A stretch of 19,392 nt of DNA from DSNY01 sp037442465. GTDB lineage: Bacteria; Pseudomonadota; Gammaproteobacteria; Burkholderiales; Burkholderiaceae_F. The notes below the pieces were generated by a model. The model saw nothing but the letters and a program-made list of their open reading frames with translations, made no database searches and had not been told where the DNA came from. The position numbers and the translations under genes were made by a program. Position 1 is the first letter of the stretch. The number at the start of each line of letters is the position of its first letter. Positions 7,132 to 14,501 of this stretch are shown here, in pieces. The DNA is taken from contig JBBIQI010000046.1 in the NCBI GenBank assembly GCA_037442465.1, forward strand, positions 1 to 19,392, read 5' to 3'.

Positions 7132-7137
7132 TAAAAT
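7132..7137 (+). promoter_or_regulatory. Candidate -10 box for the DUF1801 gene
   Basis: TAAAAT is the best -10 match in this gap and stands out from its GC-rich surroundings. Initiation about 7 nt downstream would give a leader of roughly 30 nt containing the strong Shine-Dalgarno GGAGGGGGAC at 7161-7170, directly before the ATG at 7173. No good -35 element is evident. Confidence 0.35.
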
Positions 7138-7172
7138 CGCACGCTCGTCCGAGTTTGCCCGGAGGGGGACTG

Positions 7173-7763
7173 ATGACTACGACTGCGAGTGCCATGACGG
7201 TGGGCGCCTACTTGCGGGATCTTCCTCCCGACCGCCGCGTCGCCATGGCCCGCGTTTGCAGCATGATCCGTCGCTCGGCCCGCGGGGTGCGCGAGAGCAT
7301 GCGTTACGGACTCGCGTTCTACGAACTCGACGGCCCATTGTTCGCGCTGGAGTCCGGCCGCCGGCACATGTCGCTGTACGTGGCCGAGCAGGACGTCGTG
7401 CTCAAGCACAAGGACGCGTTGCCCGGGGTCAATCCGGCGCGCAGCTACATCAAGTTCTCGGATCTGAACCGGTTGCCGCTCGACATCGTCGAGAAGATCG
7501 TGCGCGATTCGGTCGCCGCCCGGCGCGCCCGCGTGTCCCAGGGCACGGTGCCGACGCAGGCGGAATTGCTGAAACTCTGGGCGATCAAGGAAGAAGCCGC
7601 GCTGCCTCCGACCGCGGTGGCCAAAGCGCCCGCAGCCGTTTCGGCCAAGGCCGCGAAACCCGCAGCGAAGAAACCGGTCGCAGCCAAGCCGGCCAAGACG
7701 GCTGCGGGCAGGAAACCGGCGACCAAGTCGGCGAAGAAAAAGACCGCCGCCAAGAAAGCCTGA
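7173..7763 (+). CDS. DUF1801 domain protein with histone-H1-like Lys/Ala tail
   Basis: This 196-residue protein has two parts. Residues 1 to about 118 form a DUF1801 (YdhG/frataxin-like fold) domain, with MRYGLAFYELDGPLFALESGRRHMSLYV and SYIKFSDLNRLPLDIVEKIV. A linker runs to about residue 145. The last ~47 residues are almost only Ala, Lys, Pro and Thr, in AAKKP/AKPAK-type repeats like those of bacterial histone-H1-like proteins. The tail should be disordered and strongly basic and may bind DNA, RNA or polyphosphate. DUF1801 proteins have been linked to iron handling, but no firm role is known. The ATG at 7173 is chosen because an excellent Shine-Dalgarno (GGAGG, 7161-7165) precedes it. The gene is convergent with the PaaK-like gene. 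Confidence 0.85.
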   Translation: MTTTASAMTVGAYLRDLPPDRRVAMARVCSMIRRSARGVRESMRYGLAFYELDGPLFALESGRRHMSLYVAEQDVVLKHKDALPGVNPARSYIKFSDLNRLPLDIVEKIVRDSVAARRARVSQGTVPTQAELLKLWAIKEEAALPPTAVAKAPAAVSAKAAKPAAKKPVAAKPAKTAAGRKPATKSAKKKTAAKKA

Positions 7764-7764
7764 T

Positions 7765-7794
7765 CGCCGCCGACACCAGCGCCGCTGGGCGGCG
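7765..7794. terminator. Possible bidirectional terminator hairpin
   Basis: The 33-bp convergent gap holds CGCCGCC (7765-7771) and GGCGGCG (7788-7794) as outer arms. An inner CAGC/GCTG stem lies at 7777-7780 and 7784-7787, separated by a bulge. Its position between converging genes fits termination on both strands, but there is no T-run. Confidence 0.35.
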
Positions 7795-7796
7795 TC

Positions 7797-9029
7797 TCAC
7801 TGATAGGTGCGGGTGTCGTCGATGACCTTGCCGTCGTTCGGCAGCGTCCCGGGCGCGACGAGTTCGACGCTGCCGCCGAGCTTGGTGATCGCGCGCAAGC
7901 TGTCGGCGACCGCGGCGGACAGCGCATCGCTGCGCTGCGCGGCCTCCGCCTGCAGCGTCATCGTGTCGGTCTCGCCCGCGCGCGCGACGACGAGCCGAAT
8001 GCGACCGAGTTCCGGATGGCGCCTGGCGATCTGCGCGATCTGCTCGGGCCGCACGAACATGCCCTTGACCTTCGTCGTCTGATCGGCGCGGCCCAGCCAG
8101 CCGCGAATGCGCACGTTCGTGCGCCCGCAGGCGGAGACCCCCGGCAGCACGGCGGTCAAGTCGCCAAGCGCCAGTCGAATCCACGGATGGTGCTCGTCGA
8201 AGGACGTGACAACGACCTCGCCGACTTCGCCCGGCGCGACGGGATCGCCCGTGCCCGGCCGCACGACCTCGAGCAGCACGTCTTCGTTGACGATCAGGCC
8301 GTCGCGCGCGGCGGTCTCGTACGCGATCAGCCCGAGGTCCGCTGTCGCATAGAGCTGATAGGCGTCGATGCCGCGCGCCTTGATCTCGGCCTGCAGGCTC
8401 GGCGGAAAGGCCGCACCGGAAACGGCCGCCTTGCGGATCGACGACACGTCGCGTCCGGACGCGGCCGCCGCGTCGAGCAGGATCTTCAGGAAGTCGGGTG
8501 TGCCGCTGTACGCCGACGGCCGCAGTTGCGCGACGATGTCCAGTTGCTGCTCGGTGTTGCCCGGGCCTGCCGGAATCACCGCGCAGCCGAGTGCACGCGC
8601 ACCGGAGTCGAGGATGAATCCGCCCGGTGTCAGATGGTATGAGAACGTGTTAAGCACGATGTCGCCGCTGCGGAAGCCGGCGGCGAACAGCCCGCGCGCC
8701 GAACGCCACGCGTCGTCGTGCCGCGCTTCCGGCTCGTAGATCGGACCGGGCGAGGTAAACAGCCGGCCGAACGAGCCCGGTGCGGCCGGCACGAGATCGG
8801 CGAACGGGGGTGACTGCCTCTGCAGCCCGATCAGATCGCCCTTGCGCAGCACCGGCAGGCGCGCCAGCGCCGCACGCGAGTCGATCGCGCGCGGATCTAC
8901 GTCGCCCAGATGCCGGCGCCAGCCGGGGGCGCGCAGCGCGGCGGCGACCAGCGCGGGCAGGCGCGCGACGAGATCGCGCTCGCGCTGTTCCGGGTCGCGC
9001 GTCTCGCACGTATCGAAGAACTCGGCCAT
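7797..9029 (-). CDS. PaaK-like phenylacetate-CoA ligase family protein
   Basis: This is a 410-residue ANL-superfamily adenylate-forming enzyme of the phenylacetate-CoA ligase branch, predicted to couple a carboxylic acid to CoA with ATP in the cytosol. Family landmarks are SAYSGTPDFLKILL (about 173-185), KAAVSGAAFPPSLQAEIKARG (200-220), the adenine-binding-like YQLYATADLGLIAYE (224-238), the hinge WLGRADQTTKVKGMFVRPEQI, and a C-terminal Lys at about 401 (LPNDGKVIDD). The usual Ser/Thr/Gly-rich P-loop is replaced by FTSPGPIYEP (91-100), so ATP handling may be unusual or substrate range different. The gene begins 1 bp after the livF stop, which ties it firmly to the transporter operon as the last gene. 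The substrate is unknown; aromatic acids are the family default. Confidence 0.87.
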   Translation of the reverse strand: MAEFFDTCETRDPEQRERDLVARLPALVAAALRAPGWRRHLGDVDPRAIDSRAALARLPVLRKGDLIGLQRQSPPFADLVPAAPGSFGRLFTSPGPIYEPEARHDDAWRSARGLFAAGFRSGDIVLNTFSYHLTPGGFILDSGARALGCAVIPAGPGNTEQQLDIVAQLRPSAYSGTPDFLKILLDAAAASGRDVSSIRKAAVSGAAFPPSLQAEIKARGIDAYQLYATADLGLIAYETAARDGLIVNEDVLLEVVRPGTGDPVAPGEVGEVVVTSFDEHHPWIRLALGDLTAVLPGVSACGRTNVRIRGWLGRADQTTKVKGMFVRPEQIAQIARRHPELGRIRLVVARAGETDTMTLQAEAAQRSDALSAAVADSLRAITKLGGSVELVAPGTLPNDGKVIDDTRTYQ

Positions 9030-9030
9030 T

Positions 9031-9837
9031 TCAGGCCAGCCAGCGCTTGCGGCGGCGGTAGAACTTCGCGTCGCGGAAGCTCTTGCGCCCCTCGCGCGAG
9101 ATGCCGAGGTAGAACTCCTTGACGTCCTCGTTCTCGGCGAGCTCTTTGGCTGCGCCGTCCATCACGACGCGCCCGTTCTCCAGGATGTAGCCGTAGTGCG
9201 CGTACTTCAGCGCGATGTTGGTGTTCTGCTCGGCCAGCAGGAAAGACACCTTCTCCTTACCGTTCAGATCGTGCACGATGCCGAAGATCTCCTCGACGAC
9301 CTGCGGCGCCAGCCCCATCGACGGCTCGTCGAGCAGGATCATCTGCGGCCGCGCCATCAGCGCGCGGCCGATCGCCGTCATCTGCTGCTCGCCGCCCGAG
9401 GTGTAGCCCGACTGCGAGTGGCGCCGCTGCTTCAGTCGCGGAAAGTACGCATACACCCGTTCCAGGTCCGCGCTGACCTCGCTGCGCGACGCCCCATGCG
9501 TGTACGCGCCGGTCAGCAGGTTTTCCTCGACGGTGAGGTGAGCAAAGCAGCGCCTCCCCTCCATCACCTGCACGACGCCGCGCTTGACGAGTTCGTACGC
9601 CGTCAGCCGCTCGATGCGCTGGCCCTTGTACTCGATGTAGCCCTTGGTGACCTCGCCGCGCTCGCCGTGCAGCAGATTGGACACCGCGCGCAGCGTGGTC
9701 GTCTTGCCGGCGCCGTTGGCGCCGAGCAACGCGACGATCCCGCCTTCGGGCACGGCGAGCGACACGCCCTTCAACACCAGAATCACGTGGTTGTAGATGA
9801 CCTCGATGCCGTTGACGTTCAGCAGTGGCGCGGTCAC
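9031..9837 (-). CDS. livF: Branched-chain-type ABC transporter ATPase (LivF)
   Basis: This is one of the two ATPases of a LivFGHMK-type importer. It shows Walker A GANGAGKTT (39-47), ABC signature SGGEQQM (147-153), and Walker B MILLDE (166-171) followed by PSMGLAP, which is typical of LivF. At 268 residues it is about 30 longer than usual LivF. The extra C-terminal part is basic and ends SFRDAKFYRRRKRWLA. The start is GTG at 9837 with a good Shine-Dalgarno (GGAGG) 5 nt upstream. The GTG overlaps the stop of a 43-codon frame (9834-9965), suggesting coupled initiation. It is separated from livK by 220 bp containing strong hairpins and is followed by the PaaK-like gene after 1 bp. Confidence 0.94.
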   Translation of the reverse strand: MTAPLLNVNGIEVIYNHVILVLKGVSLAVPEGGIVALLGANGAGKTTTLRAVSNLLHGERGEVTKGYIEYKGQRIERLTAYELVKRGVVQVMEGRRCFAHLTVEENLLTGAYTHGASRSEVSADLERVYAYFPRLKQRRHSQSGYTSGGEQQMTAIGRALMARPQMILLDEPSMGLAPQVVEEIFGIVHDLNGKEKVSFLLAEQNTNIALKYAHYGYILENGRVVMDGAAKELAENEDVKEFYLGISREGRKSFRDAKFYRRRKRWLA

Positions 9838-9965
9838 GTGGTCCTCCGTGCGCTGGGCGCTTCACGTCGGCATGCCGCGCCGACCCGGCGCGCGGGCCGG
9901 CGCAGCGCGGCGCGACGCCGTGCGCCGACGTCCGTGCGATCGATCCAAAGCGGCGGTGCGGTCAC
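9834..9965 (-). CDS. 43-codon mini-ORF bridging livK and livF
   Basis: A GTG-initiated frame with a good upstream Shine-Dalgarno (GGGAG, 5 nt before the GTG) ends in TGA overlapping the livF GTG. The encoded peptide is Arg/Ala-rich and matches nothing I know. Its first residues, VTAPPL, echo the LivF start VTAPLL, and the two ribosome-binding regions also resemble each other. It may be a leader that hands ribosomes to livF, a relic of a duplicated livF start, or chance. The composition gives no support for a functional peptide. Confidence 0.25.
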   Translation of the reverse strand: MTAPPLWIDRTDVGARRRAALRRPARRVGAACRREAPSARRTT

Positions 9966-9983
9966 GTCGTCTCCCGACACGAT

Positions 9984-10031
9984 GGGCGGCTTGGCGATGC
10001 GGCCGTGCCAGGCTGCATCGCCAAGCCGCCC
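9984..10031 (-). repeat. 17-bp perfect inverted repeat downstream of livK
   Basis: GGGCGGCTTGGCGATGC at 9984-10000 is perfectly inverted at 10015-10031, with a 14-nt loop that can pair partly with itself. On the minus-strand transcript it lies shortly after the livK stop. There is no T-run, so it is more likely an RNA-stabilising or partial-termination structure than a full intrinsic terminator. It would let livK mRNA outnumber livF mRNA. Confidence 0.7.
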
Positions 10032-10050
10032 GCGCGGCAAGCGCGGGCGG
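10026..10050 (-). repeat. 10-bp perfect hairpin overlapping the larger one
   Basis: CCGCCCGCGC at 10026-10035 and GCGCGGGCGG at 10041-10050 form a perfect stem with a 5-nt loop, starting 7 nt after the livK stop codon. It shares bases 10026-10031 with the right arm of the 17-bp repeat, so in RNA the two cannot both form completely. Confidence 0.65.
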
Positions 10051-10057
10051 CCAGCGG

Positions 10058-11440
10058 TCAACCGGCGGTCAGCTCCTTGGCGCAATCACGCCGCTGCAGC
10101 TTCTTCTCGGTCAGGTAGGCGCTCGCCGAACGCTGGATCATCGGGCGGATGATCTGCTGGTCGGCTTCGTACCAGTCGGAAGTGACGCTCCACTTCGCAC
10201 CGTCCCATGTGTGGATTCGCCCGGCGTGCGCTCCTGCATGCTCGCGGCAGCTCGTCGAGATCGGGCGCATGACCCCGGCAAAACCCAGCGCATCGAGTCG
10301 CTTCTGGTCGAGCGCGAGATTTTCCAGGCCCCAGCGAACCTGCTCGCCGGTCAGCGGTTTCTTGCCGTAGCGCTCCTGCGCGCGCCGCACGCCCTCGACA
10401 CTGAGCATCGCGCTGATCAGGCCGCGCGTGTACAGCACGGTGCCGACCTCTTCGCGCGGCCCGGTGCCCTGACCTTTGTCATGCAGGAACTTGAGCACGT
10501 CCTCGTGCACTTTGGCGCGTCCTGCGCTGTGCTGCAAGGTAACGCCGTGGTAGCCCTTGGCGTCGGCTGCAGCAGGAATCACGTCCGGCTCGGCCGATGC
10601 CCACCACACGCCGTACATCTTGTCGCGCGGATAGCCGGTGGCGACCGCCTCCTTGATCGCGGTCGAGTTCATCACGCCCCAGCCCCACAGGAACACGTAG
10701 TCGGGACGCTGCTGGCGGATCTGCAGCCAGGTCGCCTTCTGCTCCACGCCCGGATGCGTGACCGGCAGCAGCAGCAGCTCGAAGCCGTGCATCTTGGCGC
10801 GCTCCTGCAGCAGCGCGATCGGCTCCTTGCCGTACGGCGAGTCGTGATAGACGAGCGCGATCTTCTTGCCGCGAAGCTTGTCGAGCCCGCCATTGAGCTT
10901 GCCGACGTGCTGCACCAGGATGTCGGCGGCATCCCAGTAGGTGCCCATCAGCGGGAAGTTGTACGGGAAGACCTCGCCTTCGACCGAGTCGGCGCGACCG
11001 TAGCCGGCGCTGATGATCGGAATCTTGTCGACCGCCGTCTTATCGGTCACTGCGTACGTGACCCCGGTCGACAATGGATGAAACAGCGTGGCGCCGGTCG
11101 GACCCTTGCCCTTGAGCCGCTCATAGCACTCGACACCGCGATCGGTGGCGTAGCCAAACTCGCACTCCTCGAACGTGATCTTCACGCCGTTGATGCCGCC
11201 GTCGCGGGCGTTGACGAGCTTCAGATAGTCGGCGAAGCCGTTGGCGAACGGCACGCCGTTCGGCGCATACGCGCCGGTGCGATAAACGAGCATCGGGAAG
11301 AACTGCTCTCCGCCCGCCGCAGCCTTGGCGGGCGCCTTCGCCGGCGCCTTGCCCTTGTCCTGCGCGAACGCGGTGCCGCTGGTGAGTAGCCCAACGACGC
11401 CCACCGCGGCCGCGATGGCCTTGAATGTCGCGAGTCTCAT
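10058..11440 (-). CDS. livK: Periplasmic substrate-binding protein of Liv-type ABC transporter (LivK-like)
   Basis: This is a 460-residue precursor of a type-I periplasmic binding protein. The signal peptide has charged MRLATFK, a hydrophobic core at 8-20, and cleavage after AFA at residue 26. A Lys/Pro/Ala-rich linker (about 28-42) precedes the binding domain. Features of the fold include VYRTGAYAPNGVPFANGFADYLKLVN, GVKITFEECEFGYATDRGVECYERL, KKIALVYHDSPYGKEPIALLQERA and PDYVFLWGWGVMNSTAIKEA. The mature protein of about 434 residues is longer than classical LivK. The ligand is probably a carboxylate, judging from the ligase neighbours, and not necessarily an amino acid. The ATG at 11440 is chosen because AAAGGAGA and the signal peptide fit it. 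The frame extends upstream to 11563 without homology. Confidence 0.92.
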   Translation of the reverse strand: MRLATFKAIAAAVGVVGLLTSGTAFAQDKGKAPAKAPAKAAAGGEQFFPMLVYRTGAYAPNGVPFANGFADYLKLVNARDGGINGVKITFEECEFGYATDRGVECYERLKGKGPTGATLFHPLSTGVTYAVTDKTAVDKIPIISAGYGRADSVEGEVFPYNFPLMGTYWDAADILVQHVGKLNGGLDKLRGKKIALVYHDSPYGKEPIALLQERAKMHGFELLLLPVTHPGVEQKATWLQIRQQRPDYVFLWGWGVMNSTAIKEAVATGYPRDKMYGVWWASAEPDVIPAAADAKGYHGVTLQHSAGRAKVHEDVLKFLHDKGQGTGPREEVGTVLYTRGLISAMLSVEGVRRAQERYGKKPLTGEQVRWGLENLALDQKRLDALGFAGVMRPISTSCREHAGAHAGRIHTWDGAKWSVTSDWYEADQQIIRPMIQRSASAYLTEKKLQRRDCAKELTAG

Positions 11441-11498
11441 GTTGCCTGTCTCCTTTCGTTGGTCATTGCTTGGGCCGAACTGCCCGAGCGCGTGGGAA

Positions 11499-12563
11499 TC
11501 AATGCGGGAACGGCCACAGCCGCAGTTTCTCCTTGCCGATCGCCCACAGCCGCGCCAGCCCATGCGGCTCGGCGATCAGGAAAACCACGATCAGCGCACC
11601 GAAGATCATGAACTCCAGATGCGAAATCATCGCCGTCGACAGCGGAATGCCGAACCAGATCGGGATCTGGTTCAGCACCAGCGGCAGCACGACGATGAAA
11701 AACGCCCCGAAGTAGCTGCCGAGGATCGAACCCATGCCGCCGATGATGATCATGAACAGCAGGTTGAAGCTCAGATTGATGTTGAACGCGAGAGGTTCCC
11801 ACGCGCCCAGGTGCACGAAGCCCCACAGCGCGCCGGCGACCCCGGCGAAGAACGAGCTGACCGCGAACGCCGACAGCTTGGCGTGCAGCGGCCGGATGCC
11901 GATCACGCTGGCGGCCACGTCCATGTCGCGGATCGCCATCCACGAGCGGCCGATGTGCGAACGCACCAGGTTCTTGGCGACCAGCGTCATCACGACCAGT
12001 ACGCTCAGCACGAACCAGTATTTCTCGACCGGCTGATCGATGACCCAGCCAAACAGGTTCACGTCGGCCGGCGACACCGAACCCGACGGCGAATAGTTGG
12101 TGAACCACTTGACGCGCGCGAACATCCAGTCGATGAAAAACTGCGCCGCCAGCGTGGCCACCGCGAGATAAAGGCCCTTGATGCGCAGGCTCGGCACGCC
12201 GAAGAGGATCCCGACCGCCGCGGCCACCGAGCCGGCGAGCACCAGAACGATCAGGAAATTCAGCTCGGGTACGCGGATCACCAGGTTGTAGGCGGCGTAC
12301 GCGCCGACTGCCATGAAAGCGGCATGGCCGAGCGAGATCTGGCCGCAGTAGCCGACCAGGATGTTCAGGCCGATCGCGGCGATCGTCAGGATCAGGAACG
12401 GCACGATCAGCGCGCGGAACATGTAGTCGCTCGCCAGCAGCGGCACGACGAGGAACGCCACCGCCACCAGCCCCCAGACGAAAAAACGGTCCTGCGTGAT
12501 CGGCAGCAACTGCTGATCCGCCTTGTAGCTCGTCTTGAACTGTCCGTTTTCGCGGTAGAGCAT
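11499..12563 (-). CDS. livM: Branched-chain-type ABC transporter permease (LivM)
   Basis: This 354-residue inner-membrane permease has about nine to ten hydrophobic segments. The LivM signature region GYCGQISLGHAAFMAVGAYA falls at 71-90. The permease coupling region RDMDVAASVIGIRPLHAKLSAFAVSSFFAGVAGAL and the late GGMGSILGSYFGAFFIV helix are also present. The N-terminus carries about 25 hydrophilic residues before the first helix, as often seen in LivM. With LivH it forms the heterodimeric membrane channel energised by LivG and LivF. It lies 53 bp after livH and 58 bp before livK in the operon. The Shine-Dalgarno is weak. Confidence 0.94.
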   Translation of the reverse strand: MLYRENGQFKTSYKADQQLLPITQDRFFVWGLVAVAFLVVPLLASDYMFRALIVPFLILTIAAIGLNILVGYCGQISLGHAAFMAVGAYAAYNLVIRVPELNFLIVLVLAGSVAAAVGILFGVPSLRIKGLYLAVATLAAQFFIDWMFARVKWFTNYSPSGSVSPADVNLFGWVIDQPVEKYWFVLSVLVVMTLVAKNLVRSHIGRSWMAIRDMDVAASVIGIRPLHAKLSAFAVSSFFAGVAGALWGFVHLGAWEPLAFNINLSFNLLFMIIIGGMGSILGSYFGAFFIVVLPLVLNQIPIWFGIPLSTAMISHLEFMIFGALIVVFLIAEPHGLARLWAIGKEKLRLWPFPH

Positions 12564-12616
12564 CGTGATTCAGTCGGTCGCCAGGTGCGCTGCGGGTCGC
12601 GTTCGATTCGCTCGCG

Positions 12617-13663
12617 TCAGACACGATCGATGTGCTTCTCTCCGAAAAGACCTTCGGGTCGCACCAGCAGGAACGCGAGCGCGAGCACGTAGGCAAACCA
12701 GTTCTCGATGCCGCCGCCGGCCAGGTCAAAGGTCTTGACCAGCACCGGACCGAGGAAGACCTCGGCGAACTTTTCGCCGACGCCGATGATCAGCCCCCCG
12801 AGGATCGCCCCCGGCACCGAGGTCAACCCGCCAAGGATCACCACCGGCAACGCCTTGAGCGCCACCAGCGACAGCGAGAACTGCACGCCGAGCTTGGAGC
12901 CCCAGATCATGCCGGCGACCAGGGCAACCGCGCCGGCGACCGCCCAGACGATGACCCAGATCGTGTTCAGCGGAATGCCGATCGACTGCGCAGCCTGATG
13001 ATCGTCGGCTACCGCCCGCAGCGCGCGTCCGGTCGCGGTCTTCTGGAAGAACAGCGCCAGCGCCACGACCAGCAGTGCGGCCACCAGCGCGAACACCAGA
13101 TCCTCCTGATTGATCAGGATCCCGCCCTGGAACAGCCCGTCGGCGATCAGCGTCGGCGTCTTCGGCAGGCCGAGATTGATCTCGTAGATGTCGCTGCCCC
13201 AGATGGTCTGGCCGACGCCGTCGATAAAGTAGGTGATGCCCAGCGTGGCCATCAGCAGCACCACACTTTCCTGGTTGACCAGATGCCGCAGCACCAGGCG
13301 CTCGACCAGCCAGGCGAAGCCGACCATCAGAGCCATCGCGAGCGCAAACGCGATCGCATTGCCAAGAAGACGGCTTTCGACACCGAGCCACTGCGGGACC
13401 CACTCCGCCAGCCGCGCCATCGCCAGCGCGGCAAACAGCACCATCGCGCCCTGCGCGAAGTTGAACACGCCGCTGGCCTTGAAGATCAGCACGAAGCCGA
13501 GCGCGACCAGCGAATACAGCACGCCCGACATCAGTCCGCCGAGCAGCACCTCGATGTAGAACCCGGGGGCGGAGAGCCCGAGCGCGAGCGGCGCGGCCAG
13601 TCCGACGGCGATCGCCGCGATCAGTGTGACGATCGGCCAGTTGCGTGCGAGGTCGAGCTTCAT
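12617..13663 (-). CDS. livH: Branched-chain-type ABC transporter permease (LivH)
   Basis: This 348-residue permease belongs to the BPD_transp_2 family. The LivH hallmark runs GLMSGVLYSLVALGFVLIF, then KASGVFNFAQGAMVLFAA (about 43-80). Later come the cytoplasmic coupling segment RAVADDHQAAQSIGIPLN and GGLTSVPGAILGGLIIGVGE, and the ending LVRPEGLFGEKHIDRV is the normal LivH C-terminus. At 348 residues it is longer than E. coli LivH because of an extra N-terminal helix and an extended central loop (IWGSDIYEINLGLPKTP), a feature of aromatic/amide-type Liv systems, which is an inference. The start ATG at 13663 is 9 bp after the livG stop, and its Shine-Dalgarno is weak. Confidence 0.94.
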   Translation of the reverse strand: MKLDLARNWPIVTLIAAIAVGLAAPLALGLSAPGFYIEVLLGGLMSGVLYSLVALGFVLIFKASGVFNFAQGAMVLFAALAMARLAEWVPQWLGVESRLLGNAIAFALAMALMVGFAWLVERLVLRHLVNQESVVLLMATLGITYFIDGVGQTIWGSDIYEINLGLPKTPTLIADGLFQGGILINQEDLVFALVAALLVVALALFFQKTATGRALRAVADDHQAAQSIGIPLNTIWVIVWAVAGAVALVAGMIWGSKLGVQFSLSLVALKALPVVILGGLTSVPGAILGGLIIGVGEKFAEVFLGPVLVKTFDLAGGGIENWFAYVLALAFLLVRPEGLFGEKHIDRV

Positions 13664-13672
13664 CGTTCGCTT

Positions 13673-14473
13673 TCAGTGCGCCACGCCGAGGTAGGCGTCG
13701 ATCACGTCCTGGTTGGCGCGCACTTCGTCGGGCGTGCCGTCGCCGATCTTGCGACCGTAGTCGAGCACGACGACGCGATCGGAAATGTCCATCACCACGC
13801 CCATGTCGTGCTCGATCAGCACGATCGTCGTGCCGAACTCGTCGTTGACGTCGAGGATGAAGCGGCACATGTCCTCTTTTTCCTCGAGGTTCATGCCTGC
13901 CATCGGCTCGTCGAGCAGCAGCAGCCGCGGCTCCATCGCCAGCGCGCGCCCGAGGTCGACGCGTTTTTGCAGTCCGTACGGCAGGCGCCCGACCGGCGTC
14001 TTGCGCCAGGCTTGGATCTCCAGGAAGTCGATGATGTGCTCGACGAAGGCGCGGTGCCGCAGTTCCTCGTCCAGCGCCGGCCCCAGACGCACCGCCTGCA
14101 GCAGGATGTTGCTCCTCATCTTCAGGTTGCGCCCTGTCATGATGTTGTCGAGCACGCTCATGCCCTTGAACAGCGCCAGCGACTGAAAGGTGCGCGCAAT
14201 CCCCATCTCGGCCGCCCGGCGCGGGTTCATCTGCTCGAAGGTCAGCGGCGTGCCGTCGGCGGCGCGGAAGGTGATGCGTCCGTGCTGCGGCGTGTACACG
14301 CCGTTGATCACGTTCAGCATCGAGCTCTTGCCGGCGCCGTTCGGGCCGATGATCGCGCGTACTTCGTGCTCGCGCACGTCGAACGAGACGTCGGTCAGCG
14401 CCTTGACGCCGCCGAAGGCGAGCGAGATGTTCTCGATCTTCAGCAGCACGTCGCCGATGTGTCGGTTCGTCAT
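13673..14473 (-). CDS. livG: Branched-chain-type ABC transporter ATPase (LivG)
   Basis: This is the second ATPase of the importer, 266 residues. It has Walker A GPNGAGKSS (43-51), a LivG-type signature YGLQKRVDLGRAL (166-178) in place of canonical LSGGQ, and Walker B LLLLDE (184-189) followed by PMAGMN. The C-terminal part contains the switch His region VLIEHDMGVVMDISDRVVVLDYGRKI and the LivG ending YLGVAH. The ATG at 14473 was preferred: it lies 28 bp after the stop of the small membrane-protein gene, and domain homology begins ten residues in. A GTG at 14518 would overlap that gene. It is directly followed by livH. Confidence 0.93.
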   Translation of the reverse strand: MTNRHIGDVLLKIENISLAFGGVKALTDVSFDVREHEVRAIIGPNGAGKSSMLNVINGVYTPQHGRITFRAADGTPLTFEQMNPRRAAEMGIARTFQSLALFKGMSVLDNIMTGRNLKMRSNILLQAVRLGPALDEELRHRAFVEHIIDFLEIQAWRKTPVGRLPYGLQKRVDLGRALAMEPRLLLLDEPMAGMNLEEKEDMCRFILDVNDEFGTTIVLIEHDMGVVMDISDRVVVLDYGRKIGDGTPDEVRANQDVIDAYLGVAH

Positions 14474-14501
14474 GGCCTGTCGGTCCGCGATCGGTTCACC
14501 A

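Larger units (their letters stand above)
6710..7172 (+). other. 463-bp gap without a convincing gene
   Basis: Open frames in this gap are Arg/Ala-rich and unlike any family I know. It contains a short TACGTACG palindrome near 6785, a strong hairpin at 6850-6879, and a promoter-like TAAAAT at 7132 just before the DUF1801 gene. It could house a small RNA or be a decayed gene. No tRNA or rRNA structure was recognised. Confidence 0.5.

Noticed and set aside
6710..7172. Possible tRNA or rRNA fragment in the gap
   Set aside because: No cloverleaf arms, T-loop consensus or CCA end could be found by eye.
13989..14027. LivG ABC signature YGLQKRV instead of LSGGQ as a possible defect
   Set aside because: LivG proteins normally have a degenerate signature of this kind. 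LivF has the canonical-like SGGEQQ, so the pair is normal.
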